Of a DNA stretch of 64,000 nt, positions 7,036 to 15,757 are shown piece after piece. Position numbers and translations under genes: made by a program. The notes under the pieces were generated by a model that saw only the letters and a program-made list of their open reading frames with translations, ran no database searches and had not been told where the DNA came from. Source of the DNA: GCA-002701945 sp964442015 (lineage in GTDB: Bacteria; Fidelibacterota; Marinisomatia; Marinisomatales; TCS55); contig CAYTYA010000001.1 of NCBI GenBank assembly GCA_964442015.1, positions 1 to 64,000 on the forward strand. Reading direction: 5' to 3'. How positions within the stretch are numbered: the stretch's first letter is position 1; every line of letters starts with the position of its first letter.

Positions 7036-9756
7036 TTAATGAGCATCAAACCAACTAATTCCTTTACCGCAATCTACTACCAAAGGTACTATTAGAGGCA
7101 TGGCATTGACCATTTTATCTTTAACCATTTCTTCAAGCTTATCTATCTCATTAAGAGGTGCTTCAAATAATAGTTCATCGTGTATTTGTAATATCATGCG
7201 CGATTGATAATCTTCACTTTGCAAGGTTCTATTAATGTCTAACATTGCAAGCTTAATCATTTCCGCTGCGGTTCCTTGAATAGGCATATTAATAGCCATT
7301 CTCTTTGCCGCTTCTCTTTGCATATGATTTTCACTATCTACATTCCAGATATTCCTTCTGCGTCCTAGTACAGTTTCCACAAATTTTTGTTTTTCAGCAT
7401 CTTGAATAGTTTTATCCATATAATCTCTAATTCCAATATATCTATCGAAATATGTATCTATAATCACCTGGGCTTCACTTCTAGGTATCCCTAACTCTTG
7501 GCTTAATCTGAAAGGACCAGCACCATACATAATACCAAAATTGACAACTTTTGCAGTTCGCCTCATATCAGGTAGAACATCATCAATTTTAACCCCATAT
7601 ACGTCACTTGCGGTTCTTGTATGAATATCTTCATTATTATTAAAAGATTCTATAAGAGTTGAATCTTTACTTAAATGAGCCATGATACGTAGTTCTATTT
7701 GAGAATAATCAGCAGAAAATATTAACCAATCCTTCTTTTGAGCTTTAAACGCCTTACGAATTTCTCTACCCTCTTCAGTTCGAATTGGTATATTCTGAAA
7801 ATTAGGAGTACTACTTGATAAGCGACCAGTAGACGCTATTGTTTGAGAAAAAGTTGTATGGATCCTACCTGTGCTTTTATTAATTAAAGGAGGAAAACTG
7901 TCAACATAGGTATTCTTTAATTTTGCTAATTTTCTATACTCTAATATTAAATTAGGCAACGGATGCTCATTTCGAAGTGCTTCTAATACAGGTTCAGCTG
8001 TAGATCTTTGTTTAACTTTTGTTAGGCTTAAATCATCAAATAAAATTTTTGCTAATTGTTGAGTTGAATTAATATTGAATTCTGTTCCAGCCTCATTAAT
8101 TATATCTGTAGATAAATTTTCAACCTTTTTACTTAAATCTATCGACATTTCTTCTAACATTTCTTTATCTACAAATGCACCTTCATATTCCATATTCAAT
8201 AGGACATTGATAAGGGGTAATTCAATTTTATTATAAAAATGATCCAAACCCGCATTCTTAAGTTCTTTCAAAAAAATATTTGTAAGCTTTAGAGCAATAT
8301 CTGCATCTTCACAAGCATAATATCCTGCTTGATCTAACTCCACTTCTGCCATAGATATCTGATTTTTTCCTTTTCCAATAAGATCTTCAATGGGGATCAT
8401 TCTGTAATTGAGATATTCAATACTCAGATTATCTAATTTATAAGAACGCGCCTCAGGCTTTAGCAAATGTGCTGCTAACATACTATCACATATCAATCCT
8501 TTAACATTTATACCATACCGTTTATAAATCAACATATCAAACTTTACATTTTGACCTGTTTTCAAAATATCCTCATCTTCCATTATTGGACGAATGATGT
8601 CAATTACTGTTAACATATCATCATTACCAAATAGATTAGTTGATTTATTTTTGAATTCTATAGGAATATATACTCCCGTATCCTCTTTCATAGAAAAACT
8701 TATGCCAACAATATGATTTTGCATTGCATTTAGACCATCTGTTTCAATATCAAAGGACAGAATCATCTTTTGTTTAACCGATTTAACAAACTTTTTCAAT
8801 TCATCTAAAGATTGAATGATTATATAATCTTTTTTTGATTCTTTAATAGGATCATCTAATGATTTAGATGATCCTGGTAATTGATTTATGAGTGCATGAA
8901 ACTCATATTCTGTTAATAAAGACTCTAATGAACTCTTACTAAATTCTATATTCTCAAAATCCTTTATATTATAATCTATAGGAACGTCTGTTACGATCGT
9001 AACAAGATCTTTACTAAGTATAGCATTTTCTTTCCCTTCTAACAAACCATTGCGAACTCTTTTATTAGTAACAATTTCTGCATTATTAAGAGCCTCTTCC
9101 AAAGTATCGTATTCATTAATAAGCTTCATTGCAGATTTTGGACCAACTCCTGATACACCCGGAATATTGTCAGAAGAGTCACCCATTAGACCAAACAGAT
9201 CTATAATTTTTTCAGGAGGCACTCCCCACCGTTCCTTGACCCCATCTTTATTATAAATTTTATCCGGTTTATTTTTTGTTCCCGGAGCATATAGAAAGAC
9301 ATTATCATTAATAAGCTGCATAAAATCTTTATCTCCACTAACGATGAATACTTCAAAATCATTTTTTGTACCATCAACAGCTAATGTTCCAATAATATCA
9401 TCAGCCTCATAACCTTTTTTAGATAAGTTGGGTATTTGCAAAGCATCAATTAATTTCCATAAATGTGGTAATTGTACTTGTAGCTCTTCAGGCATTGGGT
9501 CTCTATTTGCTTTATAATCAGGATATTTTTTATGCCGAAATGTTTTTTCTTTCCTGTCAAATATTGTTGCTATGTAATCTGGGTTTTCTTTATTCAGAAT
9601 TCTAAATAATTGATTTAAAAATCCAAAAAGTGCGCTTGTTGGTAAACCATAAGATGTAATTAATGGATTTCTTATCATTGCGAAATGAGCTCTATACAAC
9701 ATCGCATAACCATCAATTAGAAACATACGTTTTTTATTGTGTTTCTTTGCGCTCAT
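7036..9756 (-). CDS. polA: DNA polymerase I
   Basis: Pol I processes Okazaki fragments and fills repair gaps. The 906-residue protein has all three domains. The 5' nuclease occupies about 10-295, with the acidic cluster at GYEADDIIG and GLMGDSSDNIPGVSGVG. The proofreading exonuclease occupies about 325-500 with its acidic residues kept (FDIETDG, Asp336/Glu338; KFDMLIY, Asp407), so proofreading is probably active. The polymerase domain has motif A SADYSQIELRI (Asp683), motif B RRTAKVVNFGIMYG with Phe740 at the discriminating position, and motif C QIHDELLFE (His859/Asp860). It is the first gene of a minus-strand run that continues into the ABC pair. A perfect hairpin lies in the linker between nuclease and exonuclease domains. 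Confidence 0.98.
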   Translation of the reverse strand: MSAKKHNKKRMFLIDGYAMLYRAHFAMIRNPLITSYGLPTSALFGFLNQLFRILNKENPDYIATIFDRKEKTFRHKKYPDYKANRDPMPEELQVQLPHLWKLIDALQIPNLSKKGYEADDIIGTLAVDGTKNDFEVFIVSGDKDFMQLINDNVFLYAPGTKNKPDKIYNKDGVKERWGVPPEKIIDLFGLMGDSSDNIPGVSGVGPKSAMKLINEYDTLEEALNNAEIVTNKRVRNGLLEGKENAILSKDLVTIVTDVPIDYNIKDFENIEFSKSSLESLLTEYEFHALINQLPGSSKSLDDPIKESKKDYIIIQSLDELKKFVKSVKQKMILSFDIETDGLNAMQNHIVGISFSMKEDTGVYIPIEFKNKSTNLFGNDDMLTVIDIIRPIMEDEDILKTGQNVKFDMLIYKRYGINVKGLICDSMLAAHLLKPEARSYKLDNLSIEYLNYRMIPIEDLIGKGKNQISMAEVELDQAGYYACEDADIALKLTNIFLKELKNAGLDHFYNKIELPLINVLLNMEYEGAFVDKEMLEEMSIDLSKKVENLSTDIINEAGTEFNINSTQQLAKILFDDLSLTKVKQRSTAEPVLEALRNEHPLPNLILEYRKLAKLKNTYVDSFPPLINKSTGRIHTTFSQTIASTGRLSSSTPNFQNIPIRTEEGREIRKAFKAQKKDWLIFSADYSQIELRIMAHLSKDSTLIESFNNNEDIHTRTASDVYGVKIDDVLPDMRRTAKVVNFGIMYGAGPFRLSQELGIPRSEAQVIIDTYFDRYIGIRDYMDKTIQDAEKQKFVETVLGRRRNIWNVDSENHMQREAAKRMAINMPIQGTAAEMIKLAMLDINRTLQSEDYQSRMILQIHDELLFEAPLNEIDKLEEMVKDKMVNAMPLIVPLVVDCGKGISWFDAH
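8848..8875. repeat. Perfect 12-bp inverted repeat within polA
   Basis: The arms at 8848-8859 and 8864-8875 are exact reverse complements separated by the four bases TGAT, so a stable hairpin could form in either transcript. On the polA message it falls in the codons for the linker near residues 294-303, between the 5' nuclease and proofreading domains. No T-tract follows on the coding strand, so it does not look like a terminator. Confidence 0.85.
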
Positions 9757-9877
9757 AGGACAATGAAGTTACCATTATGTCTAAGCAAGCTCAACTGACA
9801 AATTGCACTATATGAGTGTGTTTGATATTCTTCTAGCTAAATAGTAATATTCTACTAATAATAATTAATAAATCTGT

Positions 9878-10303
9878 ATGATAAAGATTTCAAATAATAT
9901 TTTTATAAAAAGAACAGATATAAAAGAGACATTTATTAGGTCTTCAGGACCAGGGGGACAGCATGTTAATAAAGTTTCAACTGCTGTACAACTTCGTTTT
10001 AATGTTATAAAGTCTATAAATATTTCAGATAATATGCTTAAAAGATTGAAAATAATAGCTGGATCAAAATTAAAAGAAAATGGAGAATTGATTATTGAAT
10101 CTAGTAAACATAAGTCTCAGGCCCTGAACCGCAAAGATGCCTTAGATAAATTGGTTATTCTACTAAAAAAGGCATCTAAAAAACCAAAATATCGACAATC
10201 GACTTCTCCTAGTAAAAGCAGTATTGAAAAAAGATTAAAAAATAAACGTATTCAAAGCTTAAAGAAAAAAAACCGTCGAAAAATTGATCCTTCTAGTGAA
10301 TAA
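9878..10303 (+). CDS. arfB: Alternative ribosome-rescue factor ArfB (peptidyl-tRNA hydrolase, RF-1 domain)
   Basis: ArfB (YaeJ) enters stalled ribosomes lacking a stop codon and hydrolyses the peptidyl-tRNA. The 141-residue protein has the release-factor catalytic motif RSSGPGGQHVNK, with GGQ at 26-28. The family's C-terminal tail follows: about 45 residues rich in Lys, Arg and Ser (from KKASKKPKYR onward) that occupy the empty mRNA channel. The lack of a codon-recognition domain separates it from RF1/RF2. It sits alone on the plus strand, divergent from polA and convergent with the TonB receptor gene. Confidence 0.92.
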   Translation: MIKISNNIFIKRTDIKETFIRSSGPGGQHVNKVSTAVQLRFNVIKSINISDNMLKRLKIIAGSKLKENGELIIESSKHKSQALNRKDALDKLVILLKKASKKPKYRQSTSPSKSSIEKRLKNKRIQSLKKKNRRKIDPSSE

Positions 10304-10314
10304 TTAATTTATTA

Positions 10315-12639
10315 CTAAAACTTATAATCTATAGTTAAGCCTAATTGTCTGGGATCTCCAAAGCTCAACCAAAGTTCATCATTATATTCAGGGGGAATTA
10401 AACCAAAGTAAAAACCCCGGACTGCATAACGTTTATCAAAAATATTGCGAGCCCACAACTTTACATCAAATTTTCTTATTGATTTTCCAAACGTTATATT
10501 AGTTAAAGAGTATGGTTCTGATTTATTATTATGACTATCAGAAAAATAGTATTCACTTTTATAAGTAGTATTCATAACAATATTATAATCTAACATTGAG
10601 AAATTTAAATCCCATGACCCCATAAATCTAGGCGCCATAGACGCTTCTCTATCCCCGCCATAATCTTGGCCATTTAATGTTTTGTAGGAAAATTTATCTA
10701 CCCAAGTATCTAATACTCCAATATTGATATCAAATGATAAAGACTTAAATATATTTTGTGAATGATCAAACTCAATACCGCTATTTTTTCCCGAACCTGA
10801 GTTTCCAATATAATAAAGGAAACTATTTGGATTGCCTTCATCCTGTTGGCTTGACACTGAAACTTGTTGATTTATCCTATTACTAAAAAAAAGTGTTATA
10901 TTTGTTTTATTAGTATTTGTCTTCCGCTTTAATCCAAATTCAAGACTCTGAATAAATTCAGGTTCATAAGGCCGACTTGAATCAGATAAATAAGGCTGTT
11001 GGTTTATGCCTCCCGATTTATACCCTTGAGAAAATGAACTATAATAACTAGTAAAAATATTTTTATGATATGTAAAAGCACCTCGATATCCAATCATTCT
11101 ATTCTTATCATTAAATTGAACTATATCTAAAAATACTTTTTCCCAATTTTCATTAAATCCCTGTGAGGTTCCTTTATAATAAAATTGACTCTGCTCTATT
11201 CTAATATTAGCCTTAAAATTCAAATAAGATGAAAAATTAAATCTAAATTGTGAGTATGCAGCTATTGTTTTAATATGGAAATTACTTGTTGCATCCGTTG
11301 CGGCTCCATCAAACAACCACCCTATTGCTTTATCTTTTTCATTCAAATCTTTAAAATAGAATCCAAGCAGAATCGGGCCAAATGAAGATCGTAATTCATG
11401 AGTAATATTTGAACGACTTTTATTATTCTGATCAAAATATTTATACAAATAATAGCTATCTGGAAATGACTCAGGGTTCCAATCGTGATTTGTTGCCCAA
11501 TAAAGACTATCCCCCCAATCACTATCATAAGAATGTTCTAATTCAGTTTTAGTAAATGAAGTAATAAAAGTAAGATTATAATTACCATTAAAATTAGTAC
11601 GAAGTGAATATCCATAAGATGTTTGACTATCTATACCTCTATCATCACTGTACGTTTTAAAATCACTATTATTATTTGGCGCCCAAGCGTCGTATCCATT
11701 ATCCAATTCCGAGTAAATAAAAGTTGCTAGAAAATTCATTTTTTTATTTGAATTAAATTTCAATTTCAATCTAGAGAAAATTTCTTCTCTCTTATTAGTA
11801 TTAGATATATTTCGAGATAAATTTTCCCTAAATCCATCAATGTAATTATAACTGCCAGAAGCCCTTATATTCAAACCATCAATAGCTTTGAAATTAAAAT
11901 AATTATTTATACCAAGATGATTATCTGATCCTTTGCTTGCAGATATCCCAATTTCAGATTTTCCTATTGGGTCATTAGACTTAAGTGAAATTAATCCTGC
12001 TAAAGAATTGGCACCATAAACAGATGATTGTGGACCTCTAAAAATCTCTATCTGATTCAAGTCAAATAAATTCCCAATCATACCTAAACCACTAAAATCC
12101 ATATCATCCATTACGAAGCCCACTGAAAAATTAGGTGGTCCTTCACCAAAATAATGACTCCGTTCTCCAATGCCTCTAATTTGAAAATATCTGGGTCGAC
12201 TAGTACCTCCCGCCCAATTTAAATTTGGAATTTGTTCTATTAATATTTGAAAATTATTGGCTCCAGAAGTACGAATATGATCATCTGTAAATATATGTAT
12301 ACTTGATACTGCATTTGTAATGGACTCATCCGACAGTCCTGCTCTTACAATTATTTGGTCCGATTCAATAACTGTTGGGATTAGTTTTACTGATATATTT
12401 TGCTTTGCCGAAAGCAAGGTTACTTGATAAGCTATATGCGAAAATTCTAACTCTGTACCTAATGAAACATCAATAAAAAATGTGCCCTTTGCATTAGTAA
12501 TAGCCCCTACTTCCCCATCTGTTATATTAACATTTTCTATAGGTTTACCACTATTTGAATCTATTACTATACCCGAAATCTGAGCAAATATAGTTGATGT
12601 AAAAAAGATTAGATCAAGAGTAATTGTTTTCCAGTGCAT
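10315..12639 (-). CDS. TonB-dependent outer-membrane receptor, TPP-riboswitch controlled
   Basis: The 774-residue protein has a signal peptide (1-19, cleavage before QISG). A carboxypeptidase-regulatory-like beta-sandwich follows (about 20-95, ISGIVIDSNSGKPIENVNI). The plug domain contains FQIRGIGERSHY and IEIFRGPQSSVYGANSLAG, and a long beta-barrel ends in LGLTIDYKF with the terminal aromatic recognised by the Bam machinery. The N-terminal extra domain is typical of FCB-group receptors. The leader is a TPP riboswitch whose 3' end touches the start codon. This points to active uptake of thiamin or a thiamin precursor across the outer membrane, as proposed for TPP-controlled receptors in Bacteroidetes. 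The inner-membrane partner is not in the window. Confidence 0.93.
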   Translation of the reverse strand: MHWKTITLDLIFFTSTIFAQISGIVIDSNSGKPIENVNITDGEVGAITNAKGTFFIDVSLGTELEFSHIAYQVTLLSAKQNISVKLIPTVIESDQIIVRAGLSDESITNAVSSIHIFTDDHIRTSGANNFQILIEQIPNLNWAGGTSRPRYFQIRGIGERSHYFGEGPPNFSVGFVMDDMDFSGLGMIGNLFDLNQIEIFRGPQSSVYGANSLAGLISLKSNDPIGKSEIGISASKGSDNHLGINNYFNFKAIDGLNIRASGSYNYIDGFRENLSRNISNTNKREEIFSRLKLKFNSNKKMNFLATFIYSELDNGYDAWAPNNNSDFKTYSDDRGIDSQTSYGYSLRTNFNGNYNLTFITSFTKTELEHSYDSDWGDSLYWATNHDWNPESFPDSYYLYKYFDQNNKSRSNITHELRSSFGPILLGFYFKDLNEKDKAIGWLFDGAATDATSNFHIKTIAAYSQFRFNFSSYLNFKANIRIEQSQFYYKGTSQGFNENWEKVFLDIVQFNDKNRMIGYRGAFTYHKNIFTSYYSSFSQGYKSGGINQQPYLSDSSRPYEPEFIQSLEFGLKRKTNTNKTNITLFFSNRINQQVSVSSQQDEGNPNSFLYYIGNSGSGKNSGIEFDHSQNIFKSLSFDINIGVLDTWVDKFSYKTLNGQDYGGDREASMAPRFMGSWDLNFSMLDYNIVMNTTYKSEYYFSDSHNNKSEPYSLTNITFGKSIRKFDVKLWARNIFDKRYAVRGFYFGLIPPEYNDELWLSFGDPRQLGLTIDYKF

Positions 12640-12640
12640 A

Positions 12641-12726
12641 GAGTCTCCCTACGTTGGCATTATCCATATCAGGTTCAAAGGGTTTATTCTCAGCCATTAA
12701 ATATTAATTAAATAGCACCCCTTGTT
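12641..12726 (-). promoter_or_regulatory. TPP riboswitch (THI element)
   Basis: Read on the minus strand, this leader has the conserved blocks of the thiamin pyrophosphate aptamer in order: AAGGGGTGCT, GGCTGAGA, ACCC, GAACCTGAT, GGATAATGCC and CGTAGGGA. The final block runs straight into GACTCT and the ATG of the TonB receptor at 12639. The purine-rich AGGGAGA (12650-12644) is therefore both the 3' strand of the aptamer and the only plausible Shine-Dalgarno sequence, about 5 bases from the start. TPP binding should hide the ribosome binding site directly. The outermost P1 helix pairs poorly as drawn by eye. Confidence 0.95.
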
Positions 12727-12836
12727 ATTGGAAATTTACATTCAAAGATATTTTGACCAAATAGGAAAGAAATTATGAATCTTGCCAAGATTATAATATG
12801 TAGCTAGTTTCTAGTAAATAACTTTGAAATAGAAAT

Positions 12837-14684
12837 ATGAAAAATGAAATTACTTTAAAGGCAGTAGTGCTTGGGATAATATTATCTATGTTACTATCTG
12901 GAGCCATGGCATATCTAGGTTTATTTGCGGGAATGACTGTATCCGCATCAATCCCAGCTGCTGTACTATCAATGGGGATACTTTCTCTATTTAAAAAATC
13001 AAATATATTAGAGAATAATTTAGTGCAAACAGCTGCTTCTGCAGGTGAATCTCTTGCTGCTGGTGTAATTTTTACTATCCCAGCTTTAATATTAATGGGA
13101 TATTGGAATAGTTTTGATTATTTAGAAGTAGCAAAAATCTCAGCTATTGGTGGCATCATTGGAGTAATGTTTACTGTGCCTTTACGAAGAGCTTTTATTT
13201 TGGTTGCAAATCTTCAATATCCTGAAGGTATTGCAACAGCAGAAGTACTAAAAGCAGGCGATAAAGCTAGAAAAGCTTCTGATATTGATTCTAGAAATGG
13301 ATTAAAAATGATCCTTATGTCTAGTTTAGCTGGTGGAATAATGAAATTATCAGAACTTGGTTTTTCTATGTGGAATGTTGTTCTAGAAAAAGCAATAAAT
13401 TTTGGAAACGTAATATTTGGATTAGGTACAAATTTATCACCTGCTTTACTTTCTGTTGGGTTTATTGTAGGAAGGAATATTGGTATACTAGTCGTATGCG
13501 GCGGTCTTATTTCCTGGGGTATTGCTATACCTATATATTCTGCTATCAATGGGTTTGAAGGTGATCCGTTGAATGCAGCATATTCTATATGGAACTCTAA
13601 AATAAGATATTTGGGTGTTGGAGCTATGGTTATAGGTGGAATATGGTCACTGATTAAACTTTTTAACCCTCTTATTATTGGAATCAAAGATAGTTTAAAA
13701 GCTTTAAAAGAGGTAAAAACAACGACTCCAAATGAAGAGAAAGATATTCCTATTAATTATGTTGGAATAGTTTTACTTATTATGCTAATACCAGTTTTTC
13801 TTCTTTATTTAGATATAATTCAATCTATAGGCATAGCAATTATTCTAACATTTATATTGATGATTTTTGGTTTTTTATTTTCTGCTGTGGCAGCATATAT
13901 GGCTGGTGTTGTAGGGTCATCAAACAATCCAATTTCAGGTGTTACAATAGCAACCATTTTATTTTCATCTCTTTTATTACTGTTCCTTTTAGGTTCTAAT
14001 AATAATACTGGTCCTGCTGGAGCAATAATGATAGGAGCAATTGTATGTTGTGCTGCAGCAATTGGTGGAGACAACTTACAAGATTTGAAAACTGGATATA
14101 TAGTTGGAGCAACACCCTGGAAACAGCAAATCATGCAAATTGTTGGTGTCCTAAGTGCTGCTATCGTCCTTGGGCTTGTTTTGGATATTTTGCATACAGC
14201 ATATACTATAGGATCGACCTCATTGTCAGCTCCGCAAGCTACACTAATGAAATCTGTTGCTGATGGTGTATTTAATGGTAATCTTCCTTGGAATTTTGTT
14301 TATATAGGTGCTGCCATAGCTATTATCATTATTCTATTAGATATTAGGCAGGAAAAACGTGGTTCAGAATTTCGCATACCAGTATTAGCCGTTGCAGTTG
14401 GAATATATTTGCCAATTGAATTAACAGTGCCGATTTTTATTGGAGGGATGATTAATCATCTCGCTAAAAAGACTGGAACTTCTACATCTTCTGAGGAAAA
14501 TGGTCTACTTCTCGCTTCAGGGTTAATTACTGGAGAAACTTTAATGGCAATTTTTATTGCAATACCCATCTTTGTAACAGGAAGCAAAGATTGGTGGCCA
14601 TCATTCCCTGGATATGATATCCTGGGAGTGTGTTCTTTTCTTGCTGTTATTTATTGGATTTACAATACAGCGATAAAGAAATGA
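12837..14684 (+). CDS. OPT-family oligopeptide transporter
   Basis: This 615-residue inner-membrane protein is hydrophobic throughout, with roughly 15 membrane segments. It matches the OPT family (PF03169): an N-terminal GMTVSASIPAAVLSMG segment, NLQYPEGIATAEVLKAGDKA (125-144) and a late IGGDNLQDLKTGYIVGATPW segment. Bacterial members import small peptides or related compounds by proton coupling; the substrate is not deducible. It diverges from the TPP-controlled TonB receptor with 197 bases between starts. It is translationally coupled to the downstream adenosine deaminase gene by an ATGA overlap. Confidence 0.88.
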   Translation: MKNEITLKAVVLGIILSMLLSGAMAYLGLFAGMTVSASIPAAVLSMGILSLFKKSNILENNLVQTAASAGESLAAGVIFTIPALILMGYWNSFDYLEVAKISAIGGIIGVMFTVPLRRAFILVANLQYPEGIATAEVLKAGDKARKASDIDSRNGLKMILMSSLAGGIMKLSELGFSMWNVVLEKAINFGNVIFGLGTNLSPALLSVGFIVGRNIGILVVCGGLISWGIAIPIYSAINGFEGDPLNAAYSIWNSKIRYLGVGAMVIGGIWSLIKLFNPLIIGIKDSLKALKEVKTTTPNEEKDIPINYVGIVLLIMLIPVFLLYLDIIQSIGIAIILTFILMIFGFLFSAVAAYMAGVVGSSNNPISGVTIATILFSSLLLLFLLGSNNNTGPAGAIMIGAIVCCAAAIGGDNLQDLKTGYIVGATPWKQQIMQIVGVLSAAIVLGLVLDILHTAYTIGSTSLSAPQATLMKSVADGVFNGNLPWNFVYIGAAIAIIIILLDIRQEKRGSEFRIPVLAVAVGIYLPIELTVPIFIGGMINHLAKKTGTSTSSEENGLLLASGLITGETLMAIFIAIPIFVTGSKDWWPSFPGYDILGVCSFLAVIYWIYNTAIKK

Positions 14685-15748
14685 AAATAAATGCATCGTT
14701 ACTTCAAAGGCTTCCCAAAGTTGAACTTCATTGTCATCTTGATGGTTCATTAAGGATACCCACAATTATTGATTTAGCAAATCAAGATAAAATTAATATT
14801 CCTACGTCGAATCCTGATCAATTATCCAAACTCTTAACTATTGGCAAAAAAAGGGGATCTTTAGAAGAATATATTAAAAGGTTTGATATTACTTTAAGCG
14901 TAATGCAAACACCGCAAGCACTTGAAAGAACTTCTTATGAATTAATTGAAGATGTTTCAAAAGAAAATGTTCGGTATATAGAAGTTCGATATTCACCTAT
15001 CTTACATACAGAAAAAGGAATGACAATTAGTGACTCTGTCGATGCTGTAAGAGCAGGGTTAAAACGTGGAGAAAAAGATTTTGGTGTCAAATCAGGTATC
15101 ATAGTATGTGGCATCAGAAACATATCTTCAGAAGCATCATTAAAACTTGCAGACTTAACTGTTCGCTATAAAAATAAAGGTGTTGTTGGTTTTGACTTAG
15201 CAGGAGCTGAAGAAAATTATCCTGCAAAAGATCATAGAGAAGCTTTTTATATGATTTTGAATAATAATATAAATGCAACAATTCATGCTGGAGAGGCATT
15301 TGGACCCAGTTCTATTCATCAAGCAATCCACCACTGTGGAGCTCACCGAATTGGTCATGGAACAAGACTTAAGGAAGATAAAGATTTAATGAATTATGTA
15401 AATGACCATCGCATAACATTAGAAGTATGCTTGACATCTAATTGGCAAACACGCTCTATTAGATCGTTGAAGTTTCATCCATTAAAATTTTATTATGATC
15501 AAGGAATTAGAGTCACACTCAATACAGATAATCGATTAATGTCAGGGACTAACCTTACTAATGAATATTTACTTGCTCATAAGTTATTTGGATTTAAGCT
15601 ACATGACTTTAGAGAAATGATTATTATGGCTACAAAGAGTGCATTTATTCCTTATAATGAGCGAAAACAGATCATAAGAGAAATTGCAAATGAATTAGAA
15701 CAAGATTTTGGTTTGATGCCTGAATTTGTTAATAGGAAAACATTATAA
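14681..15748 (+). CDS. add: Adenosine deaminase
   Basis: Add hydrolyses adenosine or deoxyadenosine to inosine in purine salvage. I start it at ATG 14681, which overlaps the OPT stop as ATGA; an upstream in-frame start at 14630 would add 17 residues encoded inside the OPT gene. The 355-residue protein has the zinc ligands in KVELHCHLDGSL (first motif), catalytic Glu in HAGEAFG, His in RIGHGTRL, and the C-terminal zinc Asp in LNTDNRLMSGT. The TDN form (instead of TDD) is also found in actinobacterial Add. Add-like families can accept other aminopurines, so substrate is likely but not certain. Confidence 0.9.
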   Translation: MKINASLLQRLPKVELHCHLDGSLRIPTIIDLANQDKINIPTSNPDQLSKLLTIGKKRGSLEEYIKRFDITLSVMQTPQALERTSYELIEDVSKENVRYIEVRYSPILHTEKGMTISDSVDAVRAGLKRGEKDFGVKSGIIVCGIRNISSEASLKLADLTVRYKNKGVVGFDLAGAEENYPAKDHREAFYMILNNNINATIHAGEAFGPSSIHQAIHHCGAHRIGHGTRLKEDKDLMNYVNDHRITLEVCLTSNWQTRSIRSLKFHPLKFYYDQGIRVTLNTDNRLMSGTNLTNEYLLAHKLFGFKLHDFREMIIMATKSAFIPYNERKQIIREIANELEQDFGLMPEFVNRKTL

Positions 15749-15757
15749 TTAACTTAT

